From assembly GCF_024323335.1 (NCBI RefSeq), contig NC_066580.1:261437332-261501331 (forward strand): a stretch of DNA of 64,000 nucleotides, given 5' to 3'. Below the pieces are notes generated by a model, which made no database searches, was not told the DNA's origin, and was given only the letters and a program-made list of their open reading frames with translations. Origin of the DNA: Lathyrus oleraceus. Its lineage: Eukaryota; Streptophyta; Magnoliopsida; Fabales; Fabaceae. Below, piece by piece: positions 8,703-19,856 of this stretch (positions within the stretch are counted from its first letter, which is position 1; each line of letters opens with the position of its first letter). A program made the position numbers and the translations under genes.

Positions 8703-10780
8703 GACATGACCAAATGCGATGAGATTGTTTACTTATTGGTCACAAATGGTCAAGTACTAGTGCCACCAGGCGCGAAAGTGCCACCATTAGAATAAAGAAA
8801 GAAACGAGGGTTTTGTAAATATCATAATTTTCTAGGGAATAAGACCTCATAATGCTTTCTTTTCAGGGATCTTGTTCAAAATGCATTTAACAAAGGAAGG
8901 CATAAAGTTTCCAAAAGCAAGGCTCTAATGAAGTTCGCCTCTGACCCGCTCCAAGTCGGGGACGCCAATTACGTAGAGCCTGTAACCATAAATATGGTCG
9001 AAATTACTAAGGATTTCGACATGGTTGAGTTAGAAAGTGAGAACCAGATTAAGGTTGTGTGCCCTAAGGCTAGAGAGGGGTTGCTAAAATTTCTCCACAG
9101 GTGAAAAGATGAAGATTCAGAAGTGATGTTGTATCCTTAATGCGGTGATGTGTTTGATAAAAAGGTTGCAAAGAAGGTCAAAAGTGCTCAACAGGAAAAG
9201 AAGAACGTGAACTGGAGGAAGAATAGGCCTCAATTTTATTTCGACGAAATGGGGGACCCTTAGGAGAAGGAACAATTACCTGCCCAATAAAAGGGTAAGC
9301 CTAATGCTTATGTACCAACATCCAACGCTCCCTAGGGGGGTGGACGAAACCTGCTGGCAAAGGACAAGAGTATGGGAATCAAAAGTGGAGGAATTTTGAA
9401 ATGGCCCGAGGTTAACCGATGAATTATCGAGAGAATTTTTAGATGTCAGAGAGACGTTCATATGGTCCCAGTAATTATAAGGGAAAAAACCAAATGTCAA
9501 GAACTCAATGGAGTAGATTTCAGAGAAATAAAAAGGTTGAGAAGGAAGCCGCATAATCAAGTAATAATCAGGCATGTCAAATTCAAGTGAAAAACTAGGT
9601 GAAGAAACCAGTGGGGAGACAATTATTTTCTCCTAAAACAAGCCAGTCGAAAGGAAAGGAGAAAGAAGGGGTACCATCGAAGGAGGACAAGTTAGTGACT
9701 GACAATTTCGACTTTGGGTTGGAAGATGATTTTGACGTGTTGTGCAACGTGGTATCGATACTCCCTAAGGAGTATGATTGTGTAACAAAAGTGGTTAAAC
9801 CTGAAGATTGTGAGGAAGAAGAGATGGCTAAGCACAAACCAGTGTGTTATTTCTAGATGGATAACAGGTGTATCACATAACATAATGCGTTTTTCAAAAG
9901 GCCTCCCGAGGGGATGAAGATTCATTTGAAACCCCTATTTATAAGAGAAAAAGTAGAGAATATCACGGTGAACAAAATACTGGTAGATGGTAGAAGGAAA
10001 GTTCGACACAGACTTGAGGCCCCATAACATGGTGCTTTAAAATTATGAAGGGAAGACATGACAAACCATAGGGGTCATACATGTTGATGTAATAGTGGGA
10101 TCTATAACTTGACCTATAGTGTTTATGGTTATAGCATCAAAGGCTAGCTACAATTTACTCATGGGTCGAGAATGGATCCATGAGCGGGAGCGGTGCCTTC
10201 TTCACTTCATCAAAGACTAGAAATTTGGAGAAATGATGGGATAATGGAGAATGTCAAAGAAGACCAAGGATACTACATGGAAGAGGTGAACCACATTGAT
10301 AAAAGAAATTTTGATAAGAATCTAGTCAACATAGCACCTTGCACACTAGCAGGGTTTGCTTTCATGTGGGACAAATAGATAATATGTGAGAGGACTTATG
10401 ACACAATCCGAACAACTGGATGGGGCGACGAATTTGATGACGAGGTATGAATTTGATGCATTGAAGCAAATAACGGCTTATGTAGCTATGAACAGATTAA
10501 AAGCGTCCTTGGAGGCCGAAGTACCATACATGGTTGTCAAAGCCAATGAGGTGGAAGTGTTCAACGTGAGCCAAAGGATACGTATTGGACCGACACTAAT
10601 CGAAGAGCCGCAGACGGAAGACCCAGAAAATGATGGTCTAAAATACTAGAGGCTCGACTGCATCTATGATGACGAGCCTTTAGGTTTTGAGAAGGATCCT
10701 ATTGCGTCTACCACAAAGATGCAACCTCAGGATCCACTTGAAGAAATTGATTTGGGAGATGGAACTACCCAAAGGCCGAG
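8703..10780 (+). pseudogene. Ty3/gypsy relic: gag C-terminus and protease region
   Basis: Translation in shifting frames shows a zinc-knuckle block (FCKYHNFLGN...CFLFRDLVQNA, about 8810-8890) and a lysine-rich gag tail. A degenerate protease region follows around 9980-10180 (ILVDG, then SYNLLMGREWIH). After it come PSSLHQRLEIWRNDG and a Tat-like linker ending in EEIDLGDGTTQRP at 10740-10775. Many stops and frameshifts are present. The reading continues at 25535 once the 14.7-kb insertion and one copy of ccgag are discounted. The N-terminal gag is missing, cut at 8702. Confidence 0.85.
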
Positions 10781-13345
10781 TGTCGCAACCTGAAAAAGGA
10801 GATGCGAAAAAACAACCGGCGAGAAAGAAATGACAGAAGAGTCGCCACCGTGCGTTATTTATCCCAAAGGAGGGAAAGGAAACGCTCGAAGTAAACTTGG
10901 AAAAAGGAAAGGAAACGACAAGGTCTCGCAACCAAATCTTGGGTTCGGGAGTCGATTATGCGAAGGGAAGGTATTAGCACCCCTATGCATCCGTAGTACT
11001 CTACGGGATCCACTCTTGTTGTTCTTGTCTAAAGGGTGTGGGTGTATCTAATGTACTATTTGCTAAAAGAGGGGGTCAAAAGAAAATGACTCGCACGGAT
11101 ATCGCATCCACTGCATACGTATCTCATCTGAATATGAGAATTAGAGTCTTCGTAGCTCGGCTACCTATGGGTTAAAGAGGAGTGTGCTCGCTAAGACATC
11201 GTGTCTTATGCCTACATATCTCATCTGGAATGAGAATCAGAGCAAACCGTAGTTCGGCTAACTACGGGTTAAGGGTTGTATTTTTTAGATGAACGACGTT
11301 ACTACGCAATCTACCTGATGCTCGACCTTTGGAGACTTACTCGCCTGTAGTAGAAGGAGTTAGCGTGTTTTTAGGAGAAGAAAAATTAATGAGTTTGTTT
11401 GGGTTTTAGGAATGCTCTTGCAAAAAAGGAAGTCCTCGACTAAGGAACAGTGCTACCTTAATTGACATGCAAACGAGAGACTATACGAAGCCTAGCAATC
11501 CTATGGGGAGACGATCACAGCATACAAAACAAACATGCATAAAGTAAAATTCCACCAAGGGGGCTCAAACCTACATGGGTAGGGCTTTAGTCAAGAGGGG
11601 TCATATCAACCTCGACAAAAAAGCCATGGAATAGGTAATCAAATGGGCTCTTAACCACTGACATTGAACGTCAGGGTGAGCAGATCAAAAGGGTAATGAG
11701 GATAAGACCTCATAGCTCTTAACCCTGGACAGGGTGAGCTCATGACAAAAAGTGGGGATTCAGAAAGGTGAAACCCTCTCCACTGACTGACCGGACAAAA
11801 GATCTTGGGCTTTTGTTCTGAAGCTTCGACACGTAGTGCGAGCATAAAGAACGACACACTGAATAACGGGGGATTGATTACTAATCCCTTTTATCCGTCA
11901 ATTGCCTCTTCGTGGAGGTCTTTAGCACTAGTGCCTCCTTTTGGAGGTCTTTGGGCACAAAAGTAAACAAACAAAAGAAAACATTGCCTCCTATCAAGGT
12001 CTTCCAGCTAAGAAAGCGGTAAAATGCGGGAAAGATAAAGGGATCAAGAGGTCTACCACACGGATAAAGATCTGAAATAATAACAGCTAAAGAAATAAGA
12101 AACCCAGAGATCTCTCGAGCTTGCACCATCAAAGAAAGCAAGTCAATACAGGTAATCGGAATAAATCTCCAAATGGTATCCCACAAATAAAATGGAATGC
12201 CAAGCAAGCTATCCTTTCAGGGTTCATGTGAGCCCTCACAAAAGAACTCAACAAACAGGTTAGAGTGACAAGATGGGGTGCAATCAAGAGTTGCCCCAAA
12301 TCAAAATGTAACCACATGAATCATGTCATTAAAATTCACAAAAAGAGCTCACAAAAAGCAACCAAGTGTAGGAGGCCTAAACCTCTTGTCAAACACATGC
12401 ATCAAAAGGGTATCAAAATTCAAAGTCAGGGGGCAAGGATCCACACATCAAGGCATGACATACATACTAAAACATGTTCCCACATGCAAAACCTAACGAT
12501 ACCCACTCTTCCAAATTCACCCATAATACCTCATACATTCAGAAATTTCAAATTGAAGGCGTAAAGTAATGGGAATAGGGCAAACCTGATTGGAGAGATC
12601 GGTTAAAATTGAATTACACCCGTGGGTTTGCAGAACAATCTTAGGGTTTGTGTGAGAAGTGTGTGAGTCAGAGTGAAAAGTCTCAGAGTCCGAGTGAATT
12701 TTTCTCTTCAGTGTCTGGAGGCTACTCTGAATTCTGTTAGAATGTTCTCTCTAGGGTTTTGTTCCAAGGAAACTTCAGAGTGTTTTCAGCTTTCACCAAT
12801 TCTCCCTCTCTCTCTTTCTCTTTCCTTTACTGAAATTTCAGAATTTATAACCTGGTTTTCGTGGTTTTGTGGGCTTAAATGAGAGAGGTCCAAGTTCAAG
12901 ATTTTTCTGTTATATTTTATTTATTTATTTATTTTTTGTTTTTTCGTTTTTTTTTCGTTTTTATATTCAAAACGCGTGGGCTTCGCCTAGCGAGCATGAC
13001 AGTTCAAGAAATTCCTCTGAGCGTAGGTGATTCTGGTGGCTTTTCTTGGGACTCGCTAGGAGACCCATTCTCCTCGCCTAGCGAGCATGACAGCTCATGA
13101 ACAAACTTTTGCTCCTTCAAGATTAACGTTTTGACTGATGAATAGACCCAATTTGAACATGTTGGAAGTATCTCAAGCCATTCCCTTGTGCTGACTTATC
13201 ACCCAGATAGGACCCACAAAGTGCCTTGGATGATATTCAAGCTTCTTGGATCTAATTCCGATTGACATGATGAAATGCAATATGAAATGTTAAATGACCT
13301 AAAGATGAATGCATGAATAAAGGGGGCAAATTTTGAGGTATTACA
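10781..13345 (-). repeat. 3' LTR of the Tat/Ogre-type element, 2565 bp
   Basis: Minus-strand LTR reads TGTAATACC...CAGGTTGCGACA. It is closely similar to 23004-25529. The main differences are about 34 bp near 12438-12471 absent from the other copy, a variable (tatt)n/T-rich tract near 12915-12960, and scattered substitutions. Two stem-loop modules lie at 11099-11275. The open frames inside it are short, and several recur in both LTR copies, as expected for repeat copies. Confidence 0.95.
11099..11275. repeat. Two double-hairpin modules in the LTR
   Basis: Module one has TCTCAT-ctgaat-ATGAGA then GTAG-ctcgg-CTAC. Module two has TCTCATctggaATGAGA then CCGTAGTT-cggct-AACTACGG. Both share flanks of the form TAC(G/A)TA and ATCAGAG/ATTAGAG. 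In element sense they lie in the 3' part of the LTR, about 0.3-0.5 kb before the LTR end, so the 5' LTR copy would probably be in the leader RNA. Confidence 0.75.
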
Positions 13346-16129
13346 GCTGCCCCTATTCAATCAACTGGAGACCCGAAAAGAAGATATCAGCGGCTTTCGC
13401 ACTTTCGAGGTATCAAGGTATTGAATACAATAAAAGCCCGAAAATTTACACTGAAGTGAAGTGAAGTAACAATGCCTGTCAGAATCGGCAAAGAGGTGGT
13501 CTTGAAAGAAGAATCTGTCTGGTACGGTGAGAGTCAGTCTGAATACCGAAAAAGAATGTTAACCTGGATACCAAAATAAATGGTAACACAGAAATAACAA
13601 TGGCCTGAATGCCGCTCATCAGTCTGAATACTGGAAATGACTTCGATCTGAACATCGGAAGATATGAGATTATTAATATCGGTACGAACACCGAGAGGCT
13701 GGCCTGAATGCCACACGTTGCGTCGACCTGAATGTCGGAAACTTCTTCGATCTGAACATCGGAAAACTGGCCTGAACGCCACTTCGATCTGAATACCGAA
13801 AACTGGCCTGATTGCCACTTCGGTCTGAATACCGGAGACTGGCCTGAATGCCACAAGTTGCATCGACCTGAATGTAGGAAACTTCTTCGATCTGAACATC
13901 GGAAAACTGGCTTGAATGCCACTTCGATCTGAATATCGGAAAATTGGCCTGAATGCCACTTCGATCTGAATATCAGCAAATTGTCCTGAATGCCACAAGT
14001 TGCATCGACCTGAACATCGGAAACTTCTTCGATCTGAACATTGGAAAACTGGCCTGAACGTCACTTCGGTCTGAATACCGGAAATTGGCCTGAATGCCAC
14101 TTCGGTCTGAATACCGGAAACTGGCCTGAATGCCACAAGTTGCATCGACCTGAATGTCGGAAACTTCTTCGATTTGAACATCGGAAAATTGGCCTGAATG
14201 CCACTTCGGTCTTAATACCGGAAACTGGCCTGAATGCCCCTTCGGTTTGAATACCGGAAACTGGCCTGAATGCCACAAGTTGCATCGACCTGAATGTCGG
14301 AAACTTCTTCGATCTGAACATCGGAAAATTGGCCTGAATGCCACTTCGGTCTGAATACCGGAAACTTGGCCTGAATGCCACAAGTTGCATCGACCTGAAT
14401 GTCGGAAACTTCTTCGATCTGAACATCGGAAAACTGGCCTGAATGCCACTTCGGTCTGAATACCGGAAACTTGGCCTGAATGCCACAAGTTGCATCGACC
14501 TGAATGTCGGAAACTTCTTCGATCTGAACATCGGAAAACTGGCCTGAATGCCACTTCGGTCTGAATACCGGAAACTTTCATGCCTGTCAGCATCGGCAGA
14601 AATAGGGAAAATGATAATTAAGGCGAGGCGTGGGCCAACGACCCCTGTTGGGAATAATAAAGATAAGTCATGAACAATCTTCAGTCTGAGTACTGGAAAC
14701 AACTTCTGGCTTATCACTTGGGATACCGAGAATGTTTTATGCTTACATGCGCATGTTTGAATTTTTCAATGGCGTAATGCTCCATGAAAATGGAAATGCT
14801 ACGCGATTTGGGAGGATGCAATGCAATATGATTCTACATGCAGGGATGCAAAATGCCGGGTAGAATGCCAAGCCGAGGCAAGGGAATCTGCTGGGAAAAT
14901 GATCACCATCTTCTGGACCCTGGCAAGGCTGTTGGAGATGCACAGCGCAAAGAACTCTGTGGGGAAATGACCCGCCACACGGTGTTCTAGCAATGACGAA
15001 ATACCGAGACTCTGACTGGGGAGAGAACGACACTGAAAACCTGCTGTTGGGGAAAGCGATAGTGGTTCTGGCAACCATAATCTGCGAGAGAGACGACTTA
15101 GCAGGGGAAGCAAACACCGATACAGTACCGAGATTCTACTTCAAGGAAAAAGACCATGGATCTGGCGTCGAGATCATCGATCTAGCATCGAACCCTGAGG
15201 AGCAGCCGCTTCTGCTGGGAAGATACAGTCTGGCACTGTCAACTCCGCTGGGGATATATAGTCTGGCACTGTCAACTCTACTGGGGAGTGTATATTCTGA
15301 AACAACTGCTTGGGGGAGGTACAGCAGTGAGAGCCTATTGGGGATCGAAGAATCCAATGCTCTGATCAGCTCTGCAGGGATAAGATACCAACTTCGACTG
15401 TTGGGGGAAAACATTCGCGATCATCGGTTGGGAACCTTAAGGAAATGCCCTAAGGGTACTTGTTCTGAATAGACGATCTAAAGCACTTAACATTTACAGC
15501 AATTTTAAATGTTTATTAAGCATGTACCTGTAAAGCTCTTATGTTTCATGATGCAATGTTTATCAAAAATTCGGACGTCATTTTTGCAAACAAAACAGTA
15601 AAATGAAAATGAAAACAGAGATATACTGAATAACATGATTTTATTGATTGAATGGCCTCTGAATCGCATTTACATCAGGAACCAATCCTTGGAAAGAGGT
15701 AATCGCACAAAAGATAAAAACAGAAATTAATCTAATGGCAATGTGAAATGGATTTCTATTGGGTTCCAATTCTGCTATGACTTGCTCGTCTTCAAGATCC
15801 TCCAGATGATCAGCTGTCTGAAACGAGTGATTGGACTATTTCCTATCCTTCAAAATTTTCCAGTCATTGACACGAGATGAGATTCAGAACTACTCAGAAC
15901 GCAGTCATTCGTTTAATCCCTAACTTTTGCCTGGATCGCCCTTTTCGGGTTTTCAATCCACCGGGATACCCATTTTTGCCTAAGTTACCTTTTCAGGTTT
16001 TCAACTTACCGGGTGTACGATCTTTTCATTTTTAATCCCTAATTTTTGCCCGAACCTTTTCATTTTCTTGGTTCTTCGGGATGCCCATTTTTGCCTGGAC
16101 TATTCTTTTTACTGTCCAACGGGTCTATT
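13346..16129 (-). other. 3' untranslated region of the Tat/Ogre-type element
   Basis: The region lies between the integrase stop and the 3' LTR. Next to the LTR the minus strand reads AATAGGGGCAGC, the polypurine tract. It holds the 35-bp-based tandem array, then at about 15050-15420 dispersed TGCTGGGGA/TGTTGGGGA units alternating with tctggcactgtcaactc. No protein function is supported; the long frames here come from the repeats. Confidence 0.8.
13560..14600. repeat. Tandem array with 35-bp units in 105/140-bp higher order
   Basis: The basic unit is about 35 bp, itself two related halves (CTGAATGCCACTTCGGT and CTGAATACCGGAAACTGG). The marker tgccacaagttgcatcgacc recurs at about 13849, 13991, 14131, 14271, 14376 and 14481, so higher-order periods are about 140 bp (four units), then 105 bp (three units). 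Because 35 is not a multiple of 3, the array stays open in several minus-strand frames, which makes spurious ORFs. Such 3' UTR repeats in Tat/Ogre elements are known seeds of satellite DNA. Confidence 0.92.
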
Positions 16130-19100
16130 TTATGCGAAGTATTTTTTAACTGTGTCTGAGTTCACAGGGGAAGTGAAGTTTTCACCATCCATAGTTGCAA
16201 GCATTAAGGCCCCACCATAAAAAACCTTGGTGACAATATACGGTCCATCATAGTTAGGAGTCCACTTGCCCCTGTGATCTGTCTGAGGAGGAAGGATCCT
16301 TTTCAACACCAAATCTCCGACCTGGAAGCATCGAGGACGCACTTTCTGATCAAAGGCTCTCTTAATCCAACTCTGATACAACTGCCCATGACAAATGGCT
16401 GCCATTCGCTTCTCTTCGATAAGACTCAACTCATTGAACCTTGTTCGGATCCATTCAGCTTCGTCTAACTTGACCTCCAACAGGACTCTTAGAGAAGGAA
16501 TCTCCACTTCAACAGGTAGGTCTGCTTCCATACCATACACAAGGGAGTAAGGGGTTGCCCCGGTCGATGTACGTACTGAAGTACGGTACCCATGCAAGGT
16601 GAAGGGTAGCATCTCATGCCAATCTCTGTACGTAACGACCATCTTCTGCACAATCTTCTTTATGTTCTTATTTGCCGCCTCAACAACACCGTTCATCTTA
16701 GGGCGGTAAGGGGAAGAATTGTGATGTTGAATGTTGAAGTTCTGGCACAACTCCTTCATCATTTTGTTGTTGAGATTAGAACCATTATCAGTAATGATTC
16801 TTTCGGGAATCCCATAACGACAAATGATTTCTTTCTTGATGAATCGGGCAACCACATGTCTGGTGACATTCGCGAACGATGCTGCTTCGACCCACTTGGT
16901 GAAATAGTCGATGGCAACAAGGATGAAGCGATGCCCATTAGAGGCGGTCGGCTCAATCTTTCCAATCATATCGATGCCCCACATAGCAAAAGGCCATGGC
17001 GAAGACATCACATTCAAAGGATTTGGTGGCACATGTACCTTATCAGCATAAATCTGGCATTTATGACACTTCCGAGCATATTTGAAACAATCAGATTCCA
17101 TGGTCATACAGTAATATCCCACTCTCAACAATTTCATAGCCATTGCATGTCCGCCAACATGAGTACCGAAGGAGCCTTCATGAACTTCCTGCATTAACAT
17201 GTCTGCTTCGTGTCTATCCACGCATCTGAGCAAAACCATGTCGAAGTTCCTCTTATACAACACATCGTCTTTGTTCAAGAAGAAACTGTCTACCAACCTT
17301 CTCAAAGTCTTTCTTTCATTGTTGGATGCCCCTGCAGAGTACCTTTGATTCTTCAGAAAGCGCTTGATGTCGTGATACCAGGGCTTGTCGTCAACTACCA
17401 GTTCAGCAGCAAACACATACGCGGCCCTGTCGAGGCGCATCACATCGATCCTGGGAGCGTGGTTCCACTGAATCACGTTGATCATGGAGGATAGGGTGGC
17501 AAGAGCATCTGCCATCTGGTTCTCATCACGAGATATGTGATACAGCTTTACTATTGTGAAGAAAGTCAATAGTCTTCTCGTGTAATCTCTGTAAGGGACC
17601 AGATTGGGCTGGAGGGTGTTCCAATCACCATTCACTTGATTGATCACTAGAGTTGAATCTCTTAAGATGTCCAGAGTCTTGATTCTCAAATCAATGGCTT
17701 GCTCAATACCCAAGATACAGGCTTCATACTCAGCTTCATTAATTGTGCACTCAAAAGTCAGACGAGCGGTGAAAGGCACGTGGGCACCTTTCGGAGTAGT
17801 AATGACAGCGCCAATTCCACTTCCCCTGGCATTGACAGCCCCATCAAACAACAAAGTCCACTTTTCGTCTAGATCAGGTCCCTCCTCAACAACTGGCTCT
17901 TCACAGTCTTTCATCTTGAGGAACATGATGTCTTCATCTGGAAAATCAAACTTCATCGGCTCATAATCATCAATCGGCTGCTGAGCAAGATAGTCTGACA
18001 GAATACTCCCCTTGATGACTTTCTAGGATGTATACTGGATATCGTACTCTGTCAGTACCATTTGCCAACGAGCAACCCTTCCGGTGAGAGCTGGTTTCTC
18101 GAATATGTATTTGACTGGATCCATCTTGGAGATTAATAAGGTTGTGTGAGACAACATGTATTGTCTCAATCGCTTAGCAGCCCATGCAAGTGCACAACAC
18201 GTCTTTTCAAGCATCGAGTATCTCGACTCGCAATCTGTGAATTTCTTACTCAGGTAGTAGATGGCATGCTCTTTCCTACCTGTCTCGTCGTGTTGACCGA
18301 GAACACAACCCATGGAATTGTCTAGTACTGTCAAATACATAATCAGCGGTCTCCCTGGGACCGGAGGCATAAGGATAGGAGGATTCTGCAAATACTCTTT
18401 TATCTTCTCGAAAGCCCTTTGGCAATCATCATTCCACCTGATAGCCTGATCTTTTCTCAGCAATTTGAATATTGGCTCGTACGTGGCTGTCAGGTGAGAG
18501 ATGAACCTTGCAATGTAGTTCAATCTCCCTAAAAAACCACAGACTTGTTTCTCTGTTCTTGGCTCAGGCATTTCCTGTATCGCTTTCACTTTGGCCGGAT
18601 CCACCTCAATCCCTTTTTGACTAACAATAAAACCCAGTAGTTTTCCAGATCTCACCCCAAAAGTACACTTGTTCGGATTAAGCCTCAGCTTGAATTTTCT
18701 CAAACGCTCAAACAATTTCTGCAAATTCACCAAATGTTCTTCTTCCGTCTAAGATTTGGCAATCATATCATCAACATAAACCTCGATTTCATGATGAATC
18801 ATATCATGGAAAAGAGTCACCATCGCTCGTGGATATGTTGCTCCGGCATTTTTCAGACAAAACGGCATCACCTCGTAGCAGAAGGTGCCCCATGGGGTTA
18901 TGAAAGTTGTCTTCTCCATGTCTTCTGGTGCCATCTTGCTTTGATTATAGCCAGAAAAGCCATCCATGAAGGAGAATACCGAGAACTGAGTTGTGTTATC
19001 CACCAAAACGTCGATGTGAGGTAATGGGAAATCATCTTTAGGACTAGCTCTGTTCAGATCCCGGTAGTCAACACACATCCGTACCTTTCCATCCTTCTTA

Positions 19101-19604
19101 GGTACTGGAACGATATTTGCAACCCATGGCGGATAATTTGTGACTGCTAGAAACCCTGCATCCAACTGTTTTTGCACTTCTTCCTTTATCTTGACAGCCA
19201 TCTCTGGTCTTGTTCTTCTGAGCTTCTGCTTGACCGGAGGACAACCTTCTTTGAGAGGCAAACGTTGTACCACAATATCTGTGTCAAGCTCTGGCATGTC
19301 CTGATAAGACCAAGCGAAGATGTCAACATACTCTTGCAGCAATTCAACCAACCCCTTCTTCACATTATCTTCCAAAGCAACCCCTATCTTGAATTCTCTC
19401 TTGGCATCCTCGGTGCTGAGATTAATCGCTTCAACAGACTCTTGATGCGGTTGAATGACCCTTTCCTCCTGTTTTAATAACCTGGTAAGTTCTTTAGGGA
19501 GTTTACAGTCTTCATCACCCTCTTCTTCAGCTTGAAAGATTGGATTTTCAAAGTCGAAGCGAGCCATAGCAGAACCGTTATCAATAGGATCCGGTGACGT
19601 GCAT
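16130..19604 (-). pseudogene. RT-RNase H-integrase ORF of the Tat/Ogre-type element (two nonsense codons)
   Basis: Downstream of the intron acceptor the frame gives an RT linker, then RT with CVDYRDLNRASPKDDFPLPH, FMDGFSGYNQ and YVDDMIAKS, followed by a TAG at 18749-18751. The rest of RT and its thumb follow in the same frame, with another TAG at 18023-18025. Next is RNase H (LLFDGAVNARGSGIG...EAEYEA...SRDENQMADALA), then integrase. Integrase has the HHCC-type zinc region (ending CHKCQ) and the catalytic residues in WGIDMIG, ITDNGSN and VVEAANK, so D, D and E are present. The C-terminal domain ends VKKYFA. Without the two TAG codons the frame is continuous over 3.4 kb, so decay is recent and slight. 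Confidence 0.93.
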
Positions 19605-19856
19605 CTGCATGAGTGATGGTATGTGCTTATGAGTGTGAACAAGGAATGAAAACTAAACAAAACATTGCCAAATAATTTTTGATTTTTGAAAACTGCAAAA
19701 ATAGAAAGACAGTGAACAAAATATTTGAATGCAAAAAGACGTCCTTTATTGATGATAAAAAATGCAAGTATCCACATAGATGAGCCCTACAATGAGTCAT
19801 TACGCCCTGGGCGGAACGTAAGACTTGGATATGCATGAATAAACAAAGAAAATTAC
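19605..19856 (-). other. Probable Ogre-type intron between gag region and RT (252 bp)
   Basis: The minus strand has a donor GTAATT at 19856 directly at the end of the upstream frame and an acceptor ...CATGCAG ending at 19605, preceded by pyrimidine-rich sequence. Removing the segment gives compatible phases, and the upstream frame then continues into the RT frame. A spliced intron upstream of RT is a known hallmark of Ogre elements. Confidence 0.75.

Noticed and set aside
13560..14600. Possible CRISPR-like array
   Set aside because: Units are contiguous tandem repeats without unique spacers, and the sequence is a plant genome.
13479..14717. Long overlapping minus-strand open frames rich in FRYSDRSGIQ-like repeats
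   Set aside because: They are by-products of the 35-bp tandem array in a retrotransposon 3' UTR; several frames are open at once and none resembles a known protein.
14993..15472. 159-codon plus-strand frame in the Ogre-like 3' UTR
   Set aside because: It is antisense to the element and consists of TGCTGGGGA-type repeats; no domain is seen.
19605..19777. Hydrophobic N-terminal extension of the RT frame
   Set aside because: It is the 3' part of the intron read in frame; the coding exon starts after the acceptor at 19605.
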